DNA of 64,000 nucleotides from Ascidia mentula (lineage: Eukaryota > Chordata > Ascidiacea > Phlebobranchia > Ascidiidae): the NCBI GenBank assembly GCA_947561715.1, contig OX387197.1, positions 15,125,001 to 15,189,000 on the forward strand, read 5' to 3'. The notes below the pieces were generated by a model. The model saw nothing but the letters and a program-made list of their open reading frames with translations. It did no database searches and was not told the DNA's origin. Shown piece by piece: positions 42,974 to 54,517 of the stretch (positions are counted from its first letter, which is position 1; the number at the start of each line of letters is the position of its first letter). Both the position numbers and the translations under genes were made by a program.

Positions 42974-44406
42974 GCTTGCAAGATTGATAGACGCAGTGGA
43001 AGAAAATGGATGTATCAAAGGTAAAAAACGTTGATAGCAAATTCGTTATGTTATTTTATATGGGATTATTTAATGATTTTTCACAGGTATGGCGTGTATT
43101 GGAAGAGAGATGTGGTAAATTATAATAATGCTCAATGGATTGAGAATTTTCGGATGACAAAGAGTGCTTTTTTTGAGTTGTTGGAACTTGTTAATGATGA
43201 CATGAAACCAGGTAGTGTGAAGTTTTTTATTACTTAGCTGTGTTGATTTGTCTGGCCAAAACTGTTGATTGCATCAAAAAATAACTTCATCATTTTCCTA
43301 GATGATATAACTATAAGGAAACCTATTTCTGTTGAAAAGAGGACTGCCATTGGAGTCTATATGTTGGCATCATCTGCAGAATATAGAACAGTTGCAAACA
43401 TGTTTGGTGTCAGCAAATCATCAGTGTGCAACTGTCTGAAACGGTATGTTCTTCCAGAAATGCAATTTCTCTTGGAAGATGCAACTTTTATAATAAAATG
43501 TCTGCTTTTTCTTTTCAGTTTCTGCATGGCAATTAACAAGCACCTTCACATCTTTGTAAAAATGCCAAATGAAGAAGAAGCCAAAGAAATAGCGAAACGC
43601 ATTGAGGAAGTTCATCACTTTCCACAGGTAAAGTTATATAGCAAAGGTTTAAAGCACATAGTAAATGTTCGATGCTTTGTTGAAGGTAATGGGATGCATA
43701 GATGGAACCCATATTCCTGTGGCTGCCCCAACAGATGGAAAGAAAGATTACACCAACAGAAAAGGATGGGAGTCACTAGTTTTACAAGCTGTGGTTGACG
43801 ATCAATACCTGTAAATTACTGCAAACACATTTTTTTGGTTATTATGTAACACTAATGAAACTTTTTTCTAAGATTTCGAGATATAAATGTGGTAATGCCT
43901 GGGAGTGTACACGATGCGACAGTTTTCAGACAATCCGGATTATTCAAACATTTTGACAAGTTACCAAAGGTATTTCAAGCATGAACAAATTGTTAAATTT
44001 GCTTTTGAATATGCTTTTCTTTAACCAGGCACCCAAATTTCTGGATGGCATCGAAATTCCCCTTTTATTATTGGGTGACCCAGCTTACCCACTTCTACCA
44101 TGGCTGATTAAACCTTTCATAGGTTTTCAACTCTCAGCAGAAAAGGAATCATTCAACACTTACCACAGCAGTGTGCGCATATGTGTTGAAAATGCTTTTG
44201 GACGATTAAAAGCTCGCTGGCGTATACTGGCCAAAAAATTGGATGTGTCCATTAGCATGGCACCTTATGTCATATCCACATGCTGTGTTCTGCACAATTT
44301 TTGTGAGACCAGAAATACTGCAATTCCCCAGCAAAATATCTCTGGTAGCAAATTTCCACAACCTCCTACAAACCCATTAGGACAAAGTGAGACAAGCCAT
44401 TGTTAA
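42974..44406 (+). CDS. Harbinger C nuclease (catalytic triad kept)
   Basis: Exons can be followed with GT-AG borders: IDRRSGRKWMYQR (to 43,020), YGVYWKRDVVNYNNAQWIEN..., ITIRKPISVEKRTAIGVYML..., FCMAINKHLHIFVKMPN...HHFPQ, VMGCIDGTHIPVAAPTDGK (first Asp), FRDINVVMPGSVHDATVF, and APKFLDGIEIPLLLLGDPAY (second Asp) with SVRICVENAFGRLKARW (Glu). All three acidic residues are present. The last codons read LGQSETSHC and stop, while another frame continues RQAIVNHLYETQPLRQSF, the more usual type of C-terminus, so a small frame slip or an unrecognised splice exists at about 44,390. The start codon is not resolved. Confidence 0.8.
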
Positions 44407-44486
44407 TCACCTGTATGAAACACAGCCCCTACGACAGTCATTTCGTTTTTCTTAAATGTGTTGTTGTGTATTATTCGTTTCAAATA

Positions 44487-45889
44487 TTAAAATACGCATG
44501 AAATGCAAAGAAAATACAGTGCAGTGACTGGAGTGTCTGTGCCAGAGGGAGTGCCTCTGCCAGAGGGCGAACCTGCACCAGATAGATTACTCTCATCCGA
44601 CATTTGTACAACCACTGCTGGTTGTTGGTAGGAAACCAAGAACTGCATTGACTCCTTTAATGTTTCGTTGATAGTGGCCACCAGTCTTTCTCGACTTTGG
44701 CGGTCTTTTTCACATTGTTCCACATATGCGCCAATGAATTTCTCCCAACCATCATCACCTTAAAAAAAAATTTCATACACTTACAAATGTGATGTAATGC
44801 ATTGACAGCTGTACCTTTGCTTCTCTTTTTTTTGTGCTGTGTTCATCTGTAAATAAAAATTAAATTCAATTGCACACTATATGTTTTCAGAATGTATCTA
44901 GCACCATACCTCTTTTTCGTTTTCTGCCAGTGGAGGTGCTTGGCACATCTTGATCCTCTGTATCAAGCTGTGCAGCAGGTTCTTCTACTTCCAATGCTAC
45001 ATCACCAAAAATTGTGAGACATTAATACAAATAATTTTAAAACATGGGGAATTTAACATAATGCTCGCTGCTTGCATTGTAAATTGACTAACAATGAAAG
45101 TATACTTACATTCACTTTCTCCTGTTGGAGATTCAATATCACCTTCAAAAGATTTGCAGTGAACAAAAATGCACATATGTTCAACCAAAAAGACTCTTAC
45201 CGAATTGTTGGGCCATTGTGTCCACCATGCTGGATTCACCTTCAACTGCCTAAAAAATTTTTATTTCACAACACTATGGTATTAACCTAAACAATGAAAA
45301 CAATACTGTTTAGTAAAATGGCCTGTGGAAATTAGCATAAGTCCCATTCACATATTTATGCAATCAAACAGCACATATTTATTGTGGGCCTTCATGCAGT
45401 TTCTAACTTGTCTTACTTTTGTCCTTGGTCTGCCTGAAAGTAAAGCATTTAATTTCTCATAATAGGGCCAAGAGGAAGCTGCAGCTCCTGATTTTGAAGT
45501 GTCCTTCAGCATGGCATAATAGTGGTTTTTTAGATTTTTCCACTTTGTGGACACTTGTTTCCTATATTTCCAAAAAATAACATGCAATATTAATGGAAAA
45601 TGTCAGCAGCAAGGCTAAAACATTTCAAACAATAATTCCAACTCATTCTTACTTCATAAAAACAATAAATACTTGAATATTTTTTGAAATGTCGAAAGTG
45701 CACCAACCAATCTCTAATGATTCCTCTTTATCGAAATTCTTCAGCAATGTTTTTGTAGAACTGCTGATTTCTACCTTTGCTGCCATCTATTTTTTCTATA
45801 ATGTTCTTTTCGGCAATAAGATCAATTAAAAGAAATGTTTCCTCATCACTCCATGCACCCGATCTTACTTTTTTACTCATTATGTATGT
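44487..45889 (-). CDS. Harbinger C Myb/SANT partner protein
   Basis: Exon 1 begins MSKKVRSGAWSDEETFLLID and contains GRNQQFYKNIAEEF; the next reads KQVSTKWKNLKNHYYAMLKD and GAAASSWPYYEKLNALLSGR: a Myb/SANT (trihelix-type) DNA-binding domain with conserved Trp. Further exons at 45.2-44.9 kb give short acidic and PSTSTGRKRKR-like segments, and the last (44,764-44,487) has GWEKFIGAYVEQCEKDRQSR and LKESMQFLVSYQQPAVVV. Minus strand, convergent with the nuclease, as in copies 1 and 2. Frames look open; middle exon borders are approximate. Confidence 0.7.
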
Positions 45890-46621
45890 TACTGATCTGC
45901 AAAATAAATGCAACAGTTCCTGTTAACTAAAGCAGCACAAATGTCTATATCATAAATGTTGTGGAAGTAACAATCAAAACGCATTGCAGTAGCCTTCTTG
46001 AAAGGTTTAAAAATCACCTTACAAAATTGCCCTGAACAACAAACTGTACCGCCAGCGCCAGTCCGCTACCATAACTGCATTTTGGTAAAACAACTGTATA
46101 GTGCAATGTACTGTAAACGTAATTTTTTTGTAGACCAAGACTGCAGACATCCGCCTCCCACTGGGAGGTGCGTTTTTTTAATTACCGCCCTTGCATCTGG
46201 CAGGCGCCAGAAAGTCTAGCAGCTAAACGGTGAACTATAATGTTTTCCTAGCTACGTTGTCTAAATCAACAAGTGTATAAAAATTTGGCGTACCTTCCTT
46301 GTTATTTACTCTTCAACACCTGATGTGTTTTTTATACTCATAGCAATTTCACTATACTATGCTACATTCATTATCCTATACATACTTGTAACTCATGAAA
46401 TACTAAACAAAAATTACATTAAAGACACTCGCCCCTTGTTAACTACTTTGCAATGCGTTAAGCTGACTTAGTCGCTTTAAGCTGTCCCGTAAACCACTCT
46501 CCGCGTTAGATCGAAGGCCGAGACGGCTTAAGACGCTTGCCTTTTTCTCTTCGCCGAAAACGAGAGAGTCGGATCGGCGAGTCAGCTTCGAAGCTGTCTT
46601 AAACCGTCATGTAAACGGGGT

Positions 46622-48250
46622 AGTGTGTAAAAGTAATAGGTGTATCACTTACAGATCACACTCTTGCATGAAACCCAGCTGTATCTCCTATAATGGCAGC
46701 ATCTCCGTCCAAAATAGCGCCACTTCCTTGAAAATCATCAATTCTCTAAAAAATATCCATCCTTGTAGTACGTTCATGCATTGTTACAAAACAGTAAATC
46801 CCCTTGATTTACATAAATGACAAACTGGCTTGTGCTATTATGTGGACCAAGATTGTGTTGAGTTTTCTTTGCAAACCACCAGGGATGTGGCTGCCCAACC
46901 ACTTTCACAGTCACTCAACCTACAAATCCTTAATTGAAATTAGCGACGGAGAAGCCGACAAAGGCATGTGAGATTGGAACATGAAGACGAATTGCCGATA
47001 TTCTCTCGTAATAATGGTAACTCACAGTAACGACAATTTAGCCGAGAAACCTAAACAGACATACCATATATTGATGTCAGCAAGGCAGCATTCCAGACAC
47101 ACCATATATTGATGTCAGCAAGTGTAATGTTGACGATATAACGCGCAAAACCACCTTAATCTTTAACACATACTTCGGAGACGGCAGAATTGTTGCAGGG
47201 TTATAGTAAGACAAGTTTCCAAGAATTGCACGAGGCAGAAGTTAGTAGGAGTCGAATGTAGTTCAAAGCAGTGACCTGTTAAAAACAAGATGTACTACGA
47301 AAAAGTGAAAAATCGCCTCTACCTACACTCACGGCAATAGTTATCCAAACAAGTTGCTTGAAGTTGTAAGTATGGCTCAAAAGGATTTTGCTGGACAGGA
47401 CAATCCGTACTATGTTTTGATGAAACCTACAACCTTGGTCGGGTTTTTGTTACAGAAAAAATACGATATTTTTGGGTCCAGTATTTCTTCACCACAAATC
47501 TCATGTACCAACATATTATTTCAATGTCCTTTCCTAACTGTCACGATACTTTAAAGTTAACTTGCTGGAACAAGAAAATCAAGTTTTCGGACTAAGTGTG
47601 TAAATTCATATTTTGCAGGTAAATTATATGCAACGTTAATTTTTTGGGGGTGTGTCAAGTTTTACGATCGTATACCAGTGCTTAGCAACCTTTTAACAAG
47701 CATAACACTAAGATTTTTTTCTTAACAAACAAAAGTTCGTCTAATTGAAGTTATGATACATGAACGCATCAGATAATGGTCTCGCCGCCAAATGATTTTA
47801 AATAAACATCTGACAATCTCGATACAATAGCCAATGGCGGATCTAGAAAAATATATGAGGGGTTTACGGTTCCGGTACCTAATTGATGAAGTCGTTGGAT
47901 GTGGTTAAAAAATTTTTCGGACATTTATCCAAATATCGAACAACTCCCGCGAAAACAAGACTTTTTAGCTGCTTATGTGCATGTCCAGTTTAACGAAAAG
48001 CAAACCCTATATTACGTAACAATGCGATTTTATCTGTATCCTCGACTAGTATAATTGCGGTGGAATCGTTTATGAACTGTTCTTACTAATAACAAATCTG
48101 TAGTGGTCTATAGGAAGTGGTCTTGCACCACCATATACAAATCAATGTTTCAGCAGTAGATAATTTGCAAAATATATTTTAAAAACAGACGAAATACAAA
48201 ATACTCTACAGAGTGCGGCTTCGGTATAGAAATTGTAGCAGAAATAAGCG
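46622..48250. other. Stretch with no recognised gene
   Basis: Contains only a short direct duplication near 47,060-47,125 (ACCATATATTGATGTCAGCA twice, about 42 bases apart). No protein family or RNA recognised. Confidence 0.45.
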
Positions 48251-48257
48251 AACACTT

Positions 48258-48490
48258 GTTTGGTGGCCCATCGTTGCCACGAGTTTTCATTGAATATAAA
48301 TTAATTTTGATCAACATTTTTTTTCTGTTTTGATATGAATTTGCATTTCATTTTTATTATGAAAGGTAATTTTATTTTCATTATGTAATGCATTTTCATT
48401 TTGAAAAGCATTTTTAATTTCATTTGTGAATGAATTTTTGTTTTGAAAATAAATTTATGTAGGTGGCCCAGCGTTGCCACGCCCAGCGTT
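48258..48490. repeat. AT-rich minisatellite between direct repeats
   Basis: GGTGGCCCATCGTTGCCACG (48,262) and GGTGGCCCAGCGTTGCCACG (48,462) flank about 180 bases of irregular repeats built from CATTTTCATTTTGAA-like words. Confidence 0.6.
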
Positions 48491-48950
48491 AAACACCAGC
48501 TTTGTCACGGCTATCAGGAAACCACAGTTTTAGGTGTAGGCAACTGTTCTGCATGTGAATACTCTTTACGTCTTACCTGCATGCATGAACATATATGCAT
48601 TGGATAATGCGTTGAAAAGGTGAATTTGACTTCCTTCAATATGTTGATACAACGTACAGGCAAATCCTCACAGCACCGTGGAGTTTCGTCTAATACAAAA
48701 AATGTCATGCTTCATTACCCGTCAACACGAAAATCTAGAGTAAATGAATATATGCTTGTGTACTATAAGCGAGCCGATAGCGCAATTGGTTCCCAAACAG
48801 TTGTTTTGGCCATAGTGCGCTCCACGTGGTTCGTCTGTGTTGATTTGTACCTAGTTTGGTACCCAACATGTTGACGATTGACCGAAAGGTACCACAAAGT
48901 GGAAATGTGTGCGCCTGCTAGTCTACCAGCTAGCATGTGTCATGGTGACC

Positions 48951-48976
48951 AGCTGCACTGATGAGACCTTATGGTC
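48951..48976 (+). ncRNA. Partial hammerhead core (CUGAUGA plus perfect stem II)
   Basis: AGCUGCA-CUGAUGA-GACC-UUAU-GGUC: the stem I 5' strand and stem II match the 5.4 kb remnants, and the CUGAUGA box is intact, but the GAAA box is replaced by UGCU and no stem III follows. Inactive fragment of the same ribozyme type. Confidence 0.4.
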
Positions 48977-49634
48977 TGCTTGTGTATTATCTTGAAAAAA
49001 GTTCCACAAACAACAAGTTACAATACAAAACATTTTTTTAAACATGGCAATTATATTTCCAACCGAAAGCAACCAATTCCAATACAATTGTTCAGATTTT
49101 GCCCTCATTGTATGTATTATTTGCTGTTTTGTGCACGTGGATTTTCTATGTCTCGTATAGTCGATACATTTTCTTCTGACTTGCGTGAGAACGATTAAAC
49201 TGTCAGTGCGTTCGTTTCAAACATCAGATCCATCTCATTTGCTAAAGGTATGTCTAAAAAATTATACGACACAGTTTAAATCTTAAAACTGTTGTGCGAC
49301 TTTTGTTTACGTGCGGTTTTGTTGTCTGTGTGGTAAAACGTCGTTGAAAATTTCTTTTGGCTTTGTTTCTTTTTAGTGAAGACAGTTAATAACAATGCCA
49401 GGAACTCGCTGCGCCTAAATGCAGCTGGACTAAGAAGAAAGCAGGTTGCTGGAGAAAGCTGGAGCTTGTATCCAAACTTGAAACGAAAAGCTCCCAAAAG
49501 AAAGAAATATTAAGTCAAACAAATTGCCAGGGATAATGAAAGGTATTGCAGATTTTTAATCTAGTGTTTGAAGTAATAATGTATTAAAATCCCAACACAG
49601 CCATCTTTAGACAGCTCAGATCGATTTATTGAGA

Positions 49635-49677
49635 GAAAAATATATTTCGCCTAAAACGGCATCATCAGTTTCTCCAT
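49635..49677 (-). ncRNA. Hammerhead-like core, minus strand
   Basis: Minus strand reads GGAGAAA-CUGAUGA-U-GCC-GUUUUA-GGC-GAAA-UAUAUU-UUUCUC. Both core boxes are exact; stem II has three G-C pairs; GAGAAA pairs with UUUCUC as stem I. The would-be stem III (UAUA before UU) is too short to form normally, so this could be a minimal or degraded ribozyme, or a chance match. Confidence 0.4.
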
Positions 49678-50379
49678 TTACCAAAACTTATTCAAATAGA
49701 AGTAAGGAACTAAGTGCTTTGATATACTAGAAAAATAGGTTCATTACCTCCATAAGGACACTTTTGTGGATCTAAATTACGTTGTTTCAAAAATCAAGTA
49801 AGTTTGTTTTCCAATGTCAGTGCAGAGTTATATTTGACAGACTGCAGCAATAAGGAGTGTTACTTTATGGGGATGGAGGATTGAAATTCATACTATTTCC
49901 CAGGTCAATTCTCAAACAGACATACTTTATTGGGTCCTGGGTATGTATATAGTACATCTTAATGTACTGTTTTATGTTTTAAATGATTTAGAATGTTTAC
50001 ATTGTTGCTCTGGTGTGCAGTCAGATGATGCGCAATTACATTGTCATCCCATTCCGCAGCGGATAAACTCGAAAGTTTGCATAGAACATATTTACAGATC
50101 ACCTAATTGATCTATCTGTTAGTGTGACATAAGTTTTACACTCTACTGATGATAAACTGCTTGTCAAATATTTGTTTCTGCAAAATTAGGAAATTACTGT
50201 CCAGGAACAATCCAGAGGAGTGATGCTTTGATCAGAGATGCATGGTTAGACATTGCTAAAGTTGTGATGGCCAATTGAATTATTCAGTCGATCCCCAGCA
50301 GCACAATTAGTTTATATAGGTGAGGTGTACCAATGATTAACACATGACAATAAGAGATTCATTTGCAGAAAGCAAGCTT

Positions 50380-51570
50380 TAAAGGAAATGGAGCGTGTTT
50401 TAGGCAGTGGCAAGTTCCCAAAGCTTGCTGCCTATATTACTGTCGATGAAATGAAATGTAGGCTTAAAGTTTATGTTACTGCAAAAATGTTTGAAACAAG
50501 TTGTGATATTTCTGTTATTTATCCCTACCTCGCATAACTTTTTGCAGTGAGGGAAAATATTGTTGTGCACCAAGGAAAACTTGTGGGATTTGTCGATTAT
50601 GGCAAGACCATAAAACAACAAACACCCAGCGTGCCTATCCACTCACTTACGTCTTTTTAAAAAGTTAAGTGTTAAACAAGTAGAAACTTGTGTGTAGTGT
50701 TCTACGTAAGATCCATTGAAAGAGAAATTTCTGTTCCACTGGCATGGTACCCAACCAAATCCACAAGTGCTTCAGTCTTAGCTTTGTTGTTGTGGGAATG
50801 CGAGTCTAGAAATGTGAATATTCACGCTGTGGTATGTGATGGTCATGCCACAAATCGAAAATTTATGAAGCTTTTGGGAAACTCACCAACACCCTTGAAC
50901 AAGGCATTTACAGTCCCGAACCCTTATTTCTGTGCTCAGATCCATCTCATAAAGGTATGTCTTAAACTTCAGAAACCTAATTTTGGTCCCACATTTTGCA
51001 GCTTTACCAAACTGAACAACAAAATCCATTGTTAAAGAGATGCAAGTTAAATGATGCAAATGTTTTCCGAAATCCTTACAGCAAGGTAATGCAGCCTAGT
51101 TTGTTTTGTGGATGCATTTTTTTCAAGTGAAAAGTTGGGCAATGTTTGAAGACTTTACCATCTGCAACTGGAACATCTGAGTTTGTTCTGCTTTTCGCAA
51201 GGTGACATCTTCGAAATATATATTACTCATATCCAAACACTAATTATTGTGTACAGTTTTCATGTGACGTTTGTCAACAGATTTTGTTGAGAATTGGTTT
51301 AATATTGTGAATTGTGGCCCTCAAAAACCAATAAAGGTTGGTAGAAGATTGAAGGCTAAGTTGGTTAGTGCAAGACTTTCTTAATTATCAAAATATTAGC
51401 GTTTGTTAAAAGTACAAGAATGGTCATAAACATTACAGAATAATGTTAAGAAATTTAGTTGATTTAACGAAGCGTCTACTGCACATGGGCTCTACTAGAG
51501 TGTGTCTCAGGACGTCTTAGAAGCGTTTTTTGGAAAAAGTCATGGGAGAAGATCCACTATCCCCGATGTC
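50380..51570 (+). pseudogene. P-element (THAP9-like) transposase remnant
   Basis: Pieces read MERVLGSGKFPKLAAYITVD (near 50,389), ENIVVHQGKLVGFVDYGKTI, VVFYVRSIEREISVPLAWYP, SVLALLLWECESRNVNIHAV and VCDGHATNRKFMKLLG, NPYFCAQIHLIK, and far downstream VSQDVLEAFFGKSHGRRSTI. These follow the order of P-element/THAP9 transposases: D-E-M, G-x-L-V-G-F-V-D, Y-P-T-K, V-x-C-D-G-x-x-x-N-R, P-H-L-I-K, then L-S-Q-D-x-L-E-x-F-F. Parts lie in different frames and some segments are missing; no THAP domain or terminal repeats were confirmed. Confidence 0.7.
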
Positions 51571-52309
51571 ATGCAAGTGGCATAGCCCACATTGCTACTA
51601 GAAAAATAATTGCCAAAAAATGTGCATTGTGTATACACAGCTTTTTTTGACAGAGGTTGGATATTAGCTTGACTGTTTCTGACGAGATAAGGTTTACATC
51701 TAAAATTTACAGTGAGAATATGTGGTACTCTTCTGCCAGGTTTAGATAATAATCCATTCCCAAACAGAAAACAATTCTTTTGTGTTTATTTTGCTGCCAG
51801 TCTGAAATACAACAAGTTTTGTAGTTTGTTGCAAAAGAACAGCCTCTAACAATAAAAAAAAACAGTAATATGTTAAGCTTTTGTTTAATTTTGCCCTGAA
51901 ACCATTTGAGTGTGCGTTGCATTTTTTAAAAAAAGACTGAAATACATACATTGCAAAAGTATGTGACAAAACGCGAATAAATAAACTGACATAATATACT
52001 AGTTTTGATTTTACAATATCATCTTCTGGATTACACTGGGCAGCAAGTTCTTTTTTTCACAAAATTATGAAAGTACACACTATCCAAAAAGTTGGAGAAA
52101 ACGCAGCTAAAATTGACATTAGTTGGGGTTTAAGATTGTGTAGCAAGTACATACATGACTAAGGGGGATATTTTAAATATTGTAAGCCCCCATATGCGAT
52201 TATTAGAGCATAAGGACTGTCGGTGCACAAAATATTTGCAATGTAACAATATCAGGAAAATTAAGTGAAGCATTTTTTTATTGTATACCCTGCAAAGTAT
52301 TCAATACTG

Positions 52310-53223
52310 TCATTTTCTACAACACCTATACAGCAGATACGGTCTTGTTGAATAATTAAGTTCATAATGGAACTTATTTGGTGTCTGACAAGGTAAATAA
52401 CGTTTTTGCTGGTAATCAGAGTTAAGCGCTTGTAGAAACGACTTAAACTGCCGATGATTTAATCCTCGCGCTCGAATGTAATTTACACACGAAACAACAT
52501 TTTTCATGATGTCACCAAAATCCAGTACTTTTGAGCACAAGTTTTCCTGATGGATGATACAATGGGTCACTAAAACATCTTCAGTTTGAATGGCATCCAA
52601 AAATCTTTTGACAAATCCATTGTTTTTTCCCACCATTGATGGCGCACCATCAGTGGTAATACCAACCAACTTAGAAGAATCTTTCATAACTTTTATTGCC
52701 TCATCGCAAATATCTTGACCAGTTGTTGTTGATTTCATACTTGCCAAATTCTTCAACTACTTCGAAACTTTCTGTCACTCCTCGTATGAAAACAACTAGC
52801 TGAGCAGTATTGTTCAAGTCTGTACTCTCGTACAAAGCGACACTAAAAGCAGAGCATTTCCTTATCCTCTCCTTTAGGGAAACTACGATCTATTCGGCGA
52901 GCCACTGTAAACCGGGACAGACTTGTTTGCTCTACTAAATATTTCTTTTCCGGAGACACATTTTCAATGAATATCTCTAAACAATTCTTGACGAATTCAC
53001 CATCACTATACGGCTTTCCTTTTTCAGCAATTGCTTCAGATATCTTAAGGCTCAGTTTCGTTACAAGCTCAATGTCTTTCTTGTAAACATGAAATACTTG
53101 TTGCTGTTTGCTCATAGTGTCGCTTACATCTTGATTGTGTTGAACAACGAAGTAATTTATAGACCACTCATTGTTGAACTTCCGCCTTTCATAATCAACC
53201 TTTCTTTTCTTACTGACCGACAT
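52310..53223 (-). pseudogene. hAT transposase remnant (GTF2IRD2/ZBED5-like)
   Basis: Start MSVSKKRKVDYERRKFNNEW with SINYFVVQ, typical of this hAT branch. The BED-finger part is shortened. Then KPYSDGEFVKNCLEIFIENV and LSRFTVARRIDR; after a frame change, EAIKVMKDSSKLVGITTDGA with PSMVGKNNGFV (catalytic-core segment T-D-G-A-P-S-M), HCIIHQENLCSKVL, and VNYIRARGLNHRQFKSFLQ. The C-terminal dimerisation region is absent here. Defective by frame change and truncation. Confidence 0.78.
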
Positions 53224-53480
53224 TTTACCTTTATCAAGATTTTAGTAGAATAAATATTGACATCAACACCTTGCACCCATAAAGTAAGATCATGTGCTAA
53301 CGAATCATTGTCAAAAACTATGTTTCCAGAATGCGAACTATGTCGCAACAATGGGGGAGTCATCACAGTGGACTAAATTTAATTAATACTGTGTGGCGTA
53401 ATGCAAAGTCAAAAATGCCACGATCTAATAGTGAAAAGTACTCGAATACTTAGGGCATCTTGAGTCGGGCCACGTAAATA

Positions 53481-53511
53481 GGTACCGCGGGCCGTATGTT
53501 GCACACCTCTG
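53481..53511 (-). repeat. Likely hAT terminal repeat
   Basis: On minus this reads CAGAGGTGTGCAACATACGG followed by CCCGCGGTACC, the style of hAT ends (CAGRGGTGYGCAAC). It lies about 290 bases upstream of the hAT start codon; the matching opposite end was not found. Confidence 0.55.
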
Positions 53512-53970
53512 GCTTAAACTATAAAAACGGTTACACATTTGACAAAACATGCTAAAAAGCAGTTTGGCATTTTCTTTTGTTTGAAATGCTTGTTCCGGTC
53601 TTTGTCCTTGATGGAAAACGGCGAAACATGGCTAAATATCTTTGGTTCGTACAATCGATAATTTTTAGACACAGAAAATTACCCATTCAGTTAATTTAAT
53701 AAAATGCGCAGATTATTAATCACAAGGTTAATTTGCGTGTTCAAGTATCACGTCGGGGTCACCAAATTTGCACTAAACTTCCTGGGAACGTAGTACAAAA
53801 TATGACTTCTGCTCTACTGTTTAAACAAAGTCTGCAGACCTTTAAGATTTACCCTCCAATTTAATTCATTAAAACAACAAAACACATCGACAACTTACAA
53901 ACATCGCATAGAAACTGGTCCCAAACAATAGCTCGTATGGCTAGGCGACAATCAACCCCTTTTGCCTTGT

Positions 53971-53995
53971 CTCTGTGTCTCTCTCTCTCTCTCTG
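53971..53995. repeat. CT microsatellite
   Basis: Run of CT dinucleotides (about ten, one interruption). Confidence 0.8.
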
Positions 53996-54517
53996 GTTAC
54001 ATGATGAATTTGAATGGAATATATAGCCAGAGAGAGTGCAGTTAATTGGGTTCAAGAAAAAGAAACACTACTTTAAAAAATGACGTTAGTGTTAAAAGTT
54101 ATGGCAAGATTGGTGCAGAATGATCAATGAGTTGGACGGAGCGCTACTTATTTCATCTAGCATGAATGATGAATGTTCGTTCGTTGGTGTCGGGACAAAG
54201 CAATTGCGTGTTAAACAATAGCATTACGATACTGGGAACTGTTCTTTAATATGATTGCACCATTAAATACTTTTTGAAAACTTTTTTAACGATTAGAGCA
54301 CCCGATACCTTGTTTCATAAATTTGCATGTGATGGTATATCAATAATTCCCAGTCTGTTGTTAATCCACCGAAAATTATCATTAGGTTTAACGAGAAAAA
54401 TGTTTGACAAATACATAAATTATCTCTCCCAAAAAACAAGCATGCATTTCCAAGTTGCATGAATTTGAGGAATTAAGCAAGAATCGGAAAATGATGATTT
54501 TGATGTGCCACAAACTA

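Larger units (their letters stand above)
42585..46236 (+). mobile_element. PIF/Harbinger transposon C with 155-bp TIRs
   Basis: Terminal inverted repeats of about 155 bp (42,585-42,740 and 46,082-46,236), nearly identical, starting AGTTCACCGTTTAGCTGCTA and including ACGCACCTCCCAGTGGGAGG, itself a small palindrome. It contains a nuclease on plus and a Myb/SANT partner on minus. Trinucleotides outside the tips are ATT and ATA, not an exact duplication. Different lineage from copies 1/2. Confidence 0.88.
42271..46621. mobile_element. Outer small inverted-repeat element hosting Harbinger C
   Basis: ACCCTGTTTACATGAC at 42,271 and the complement of ACCCCGTTTACATGAC at 46,621 face each other. Only the tips match, so this looks like a short non-autonomous element (about 0.7 kb without its insert) into which Harbinger C jumped. 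Flanks TAA/TAG around the CCC tips are a near-match duplication. Confidence 0.5.

Noticed and set aside
50150-50175. CTGATGA at about 50,156 as another hammerhead
   Set aside because: No stem II or GAAA follows; a 7-mer match is expected by chance.
51650-51670. CAGAGGTTGG as the left end of the hAT at 52.3-53.5 kb
   Set aside because: Only the first eight bases fit the right-hand TIR and no matching 8-bp duplication is present.
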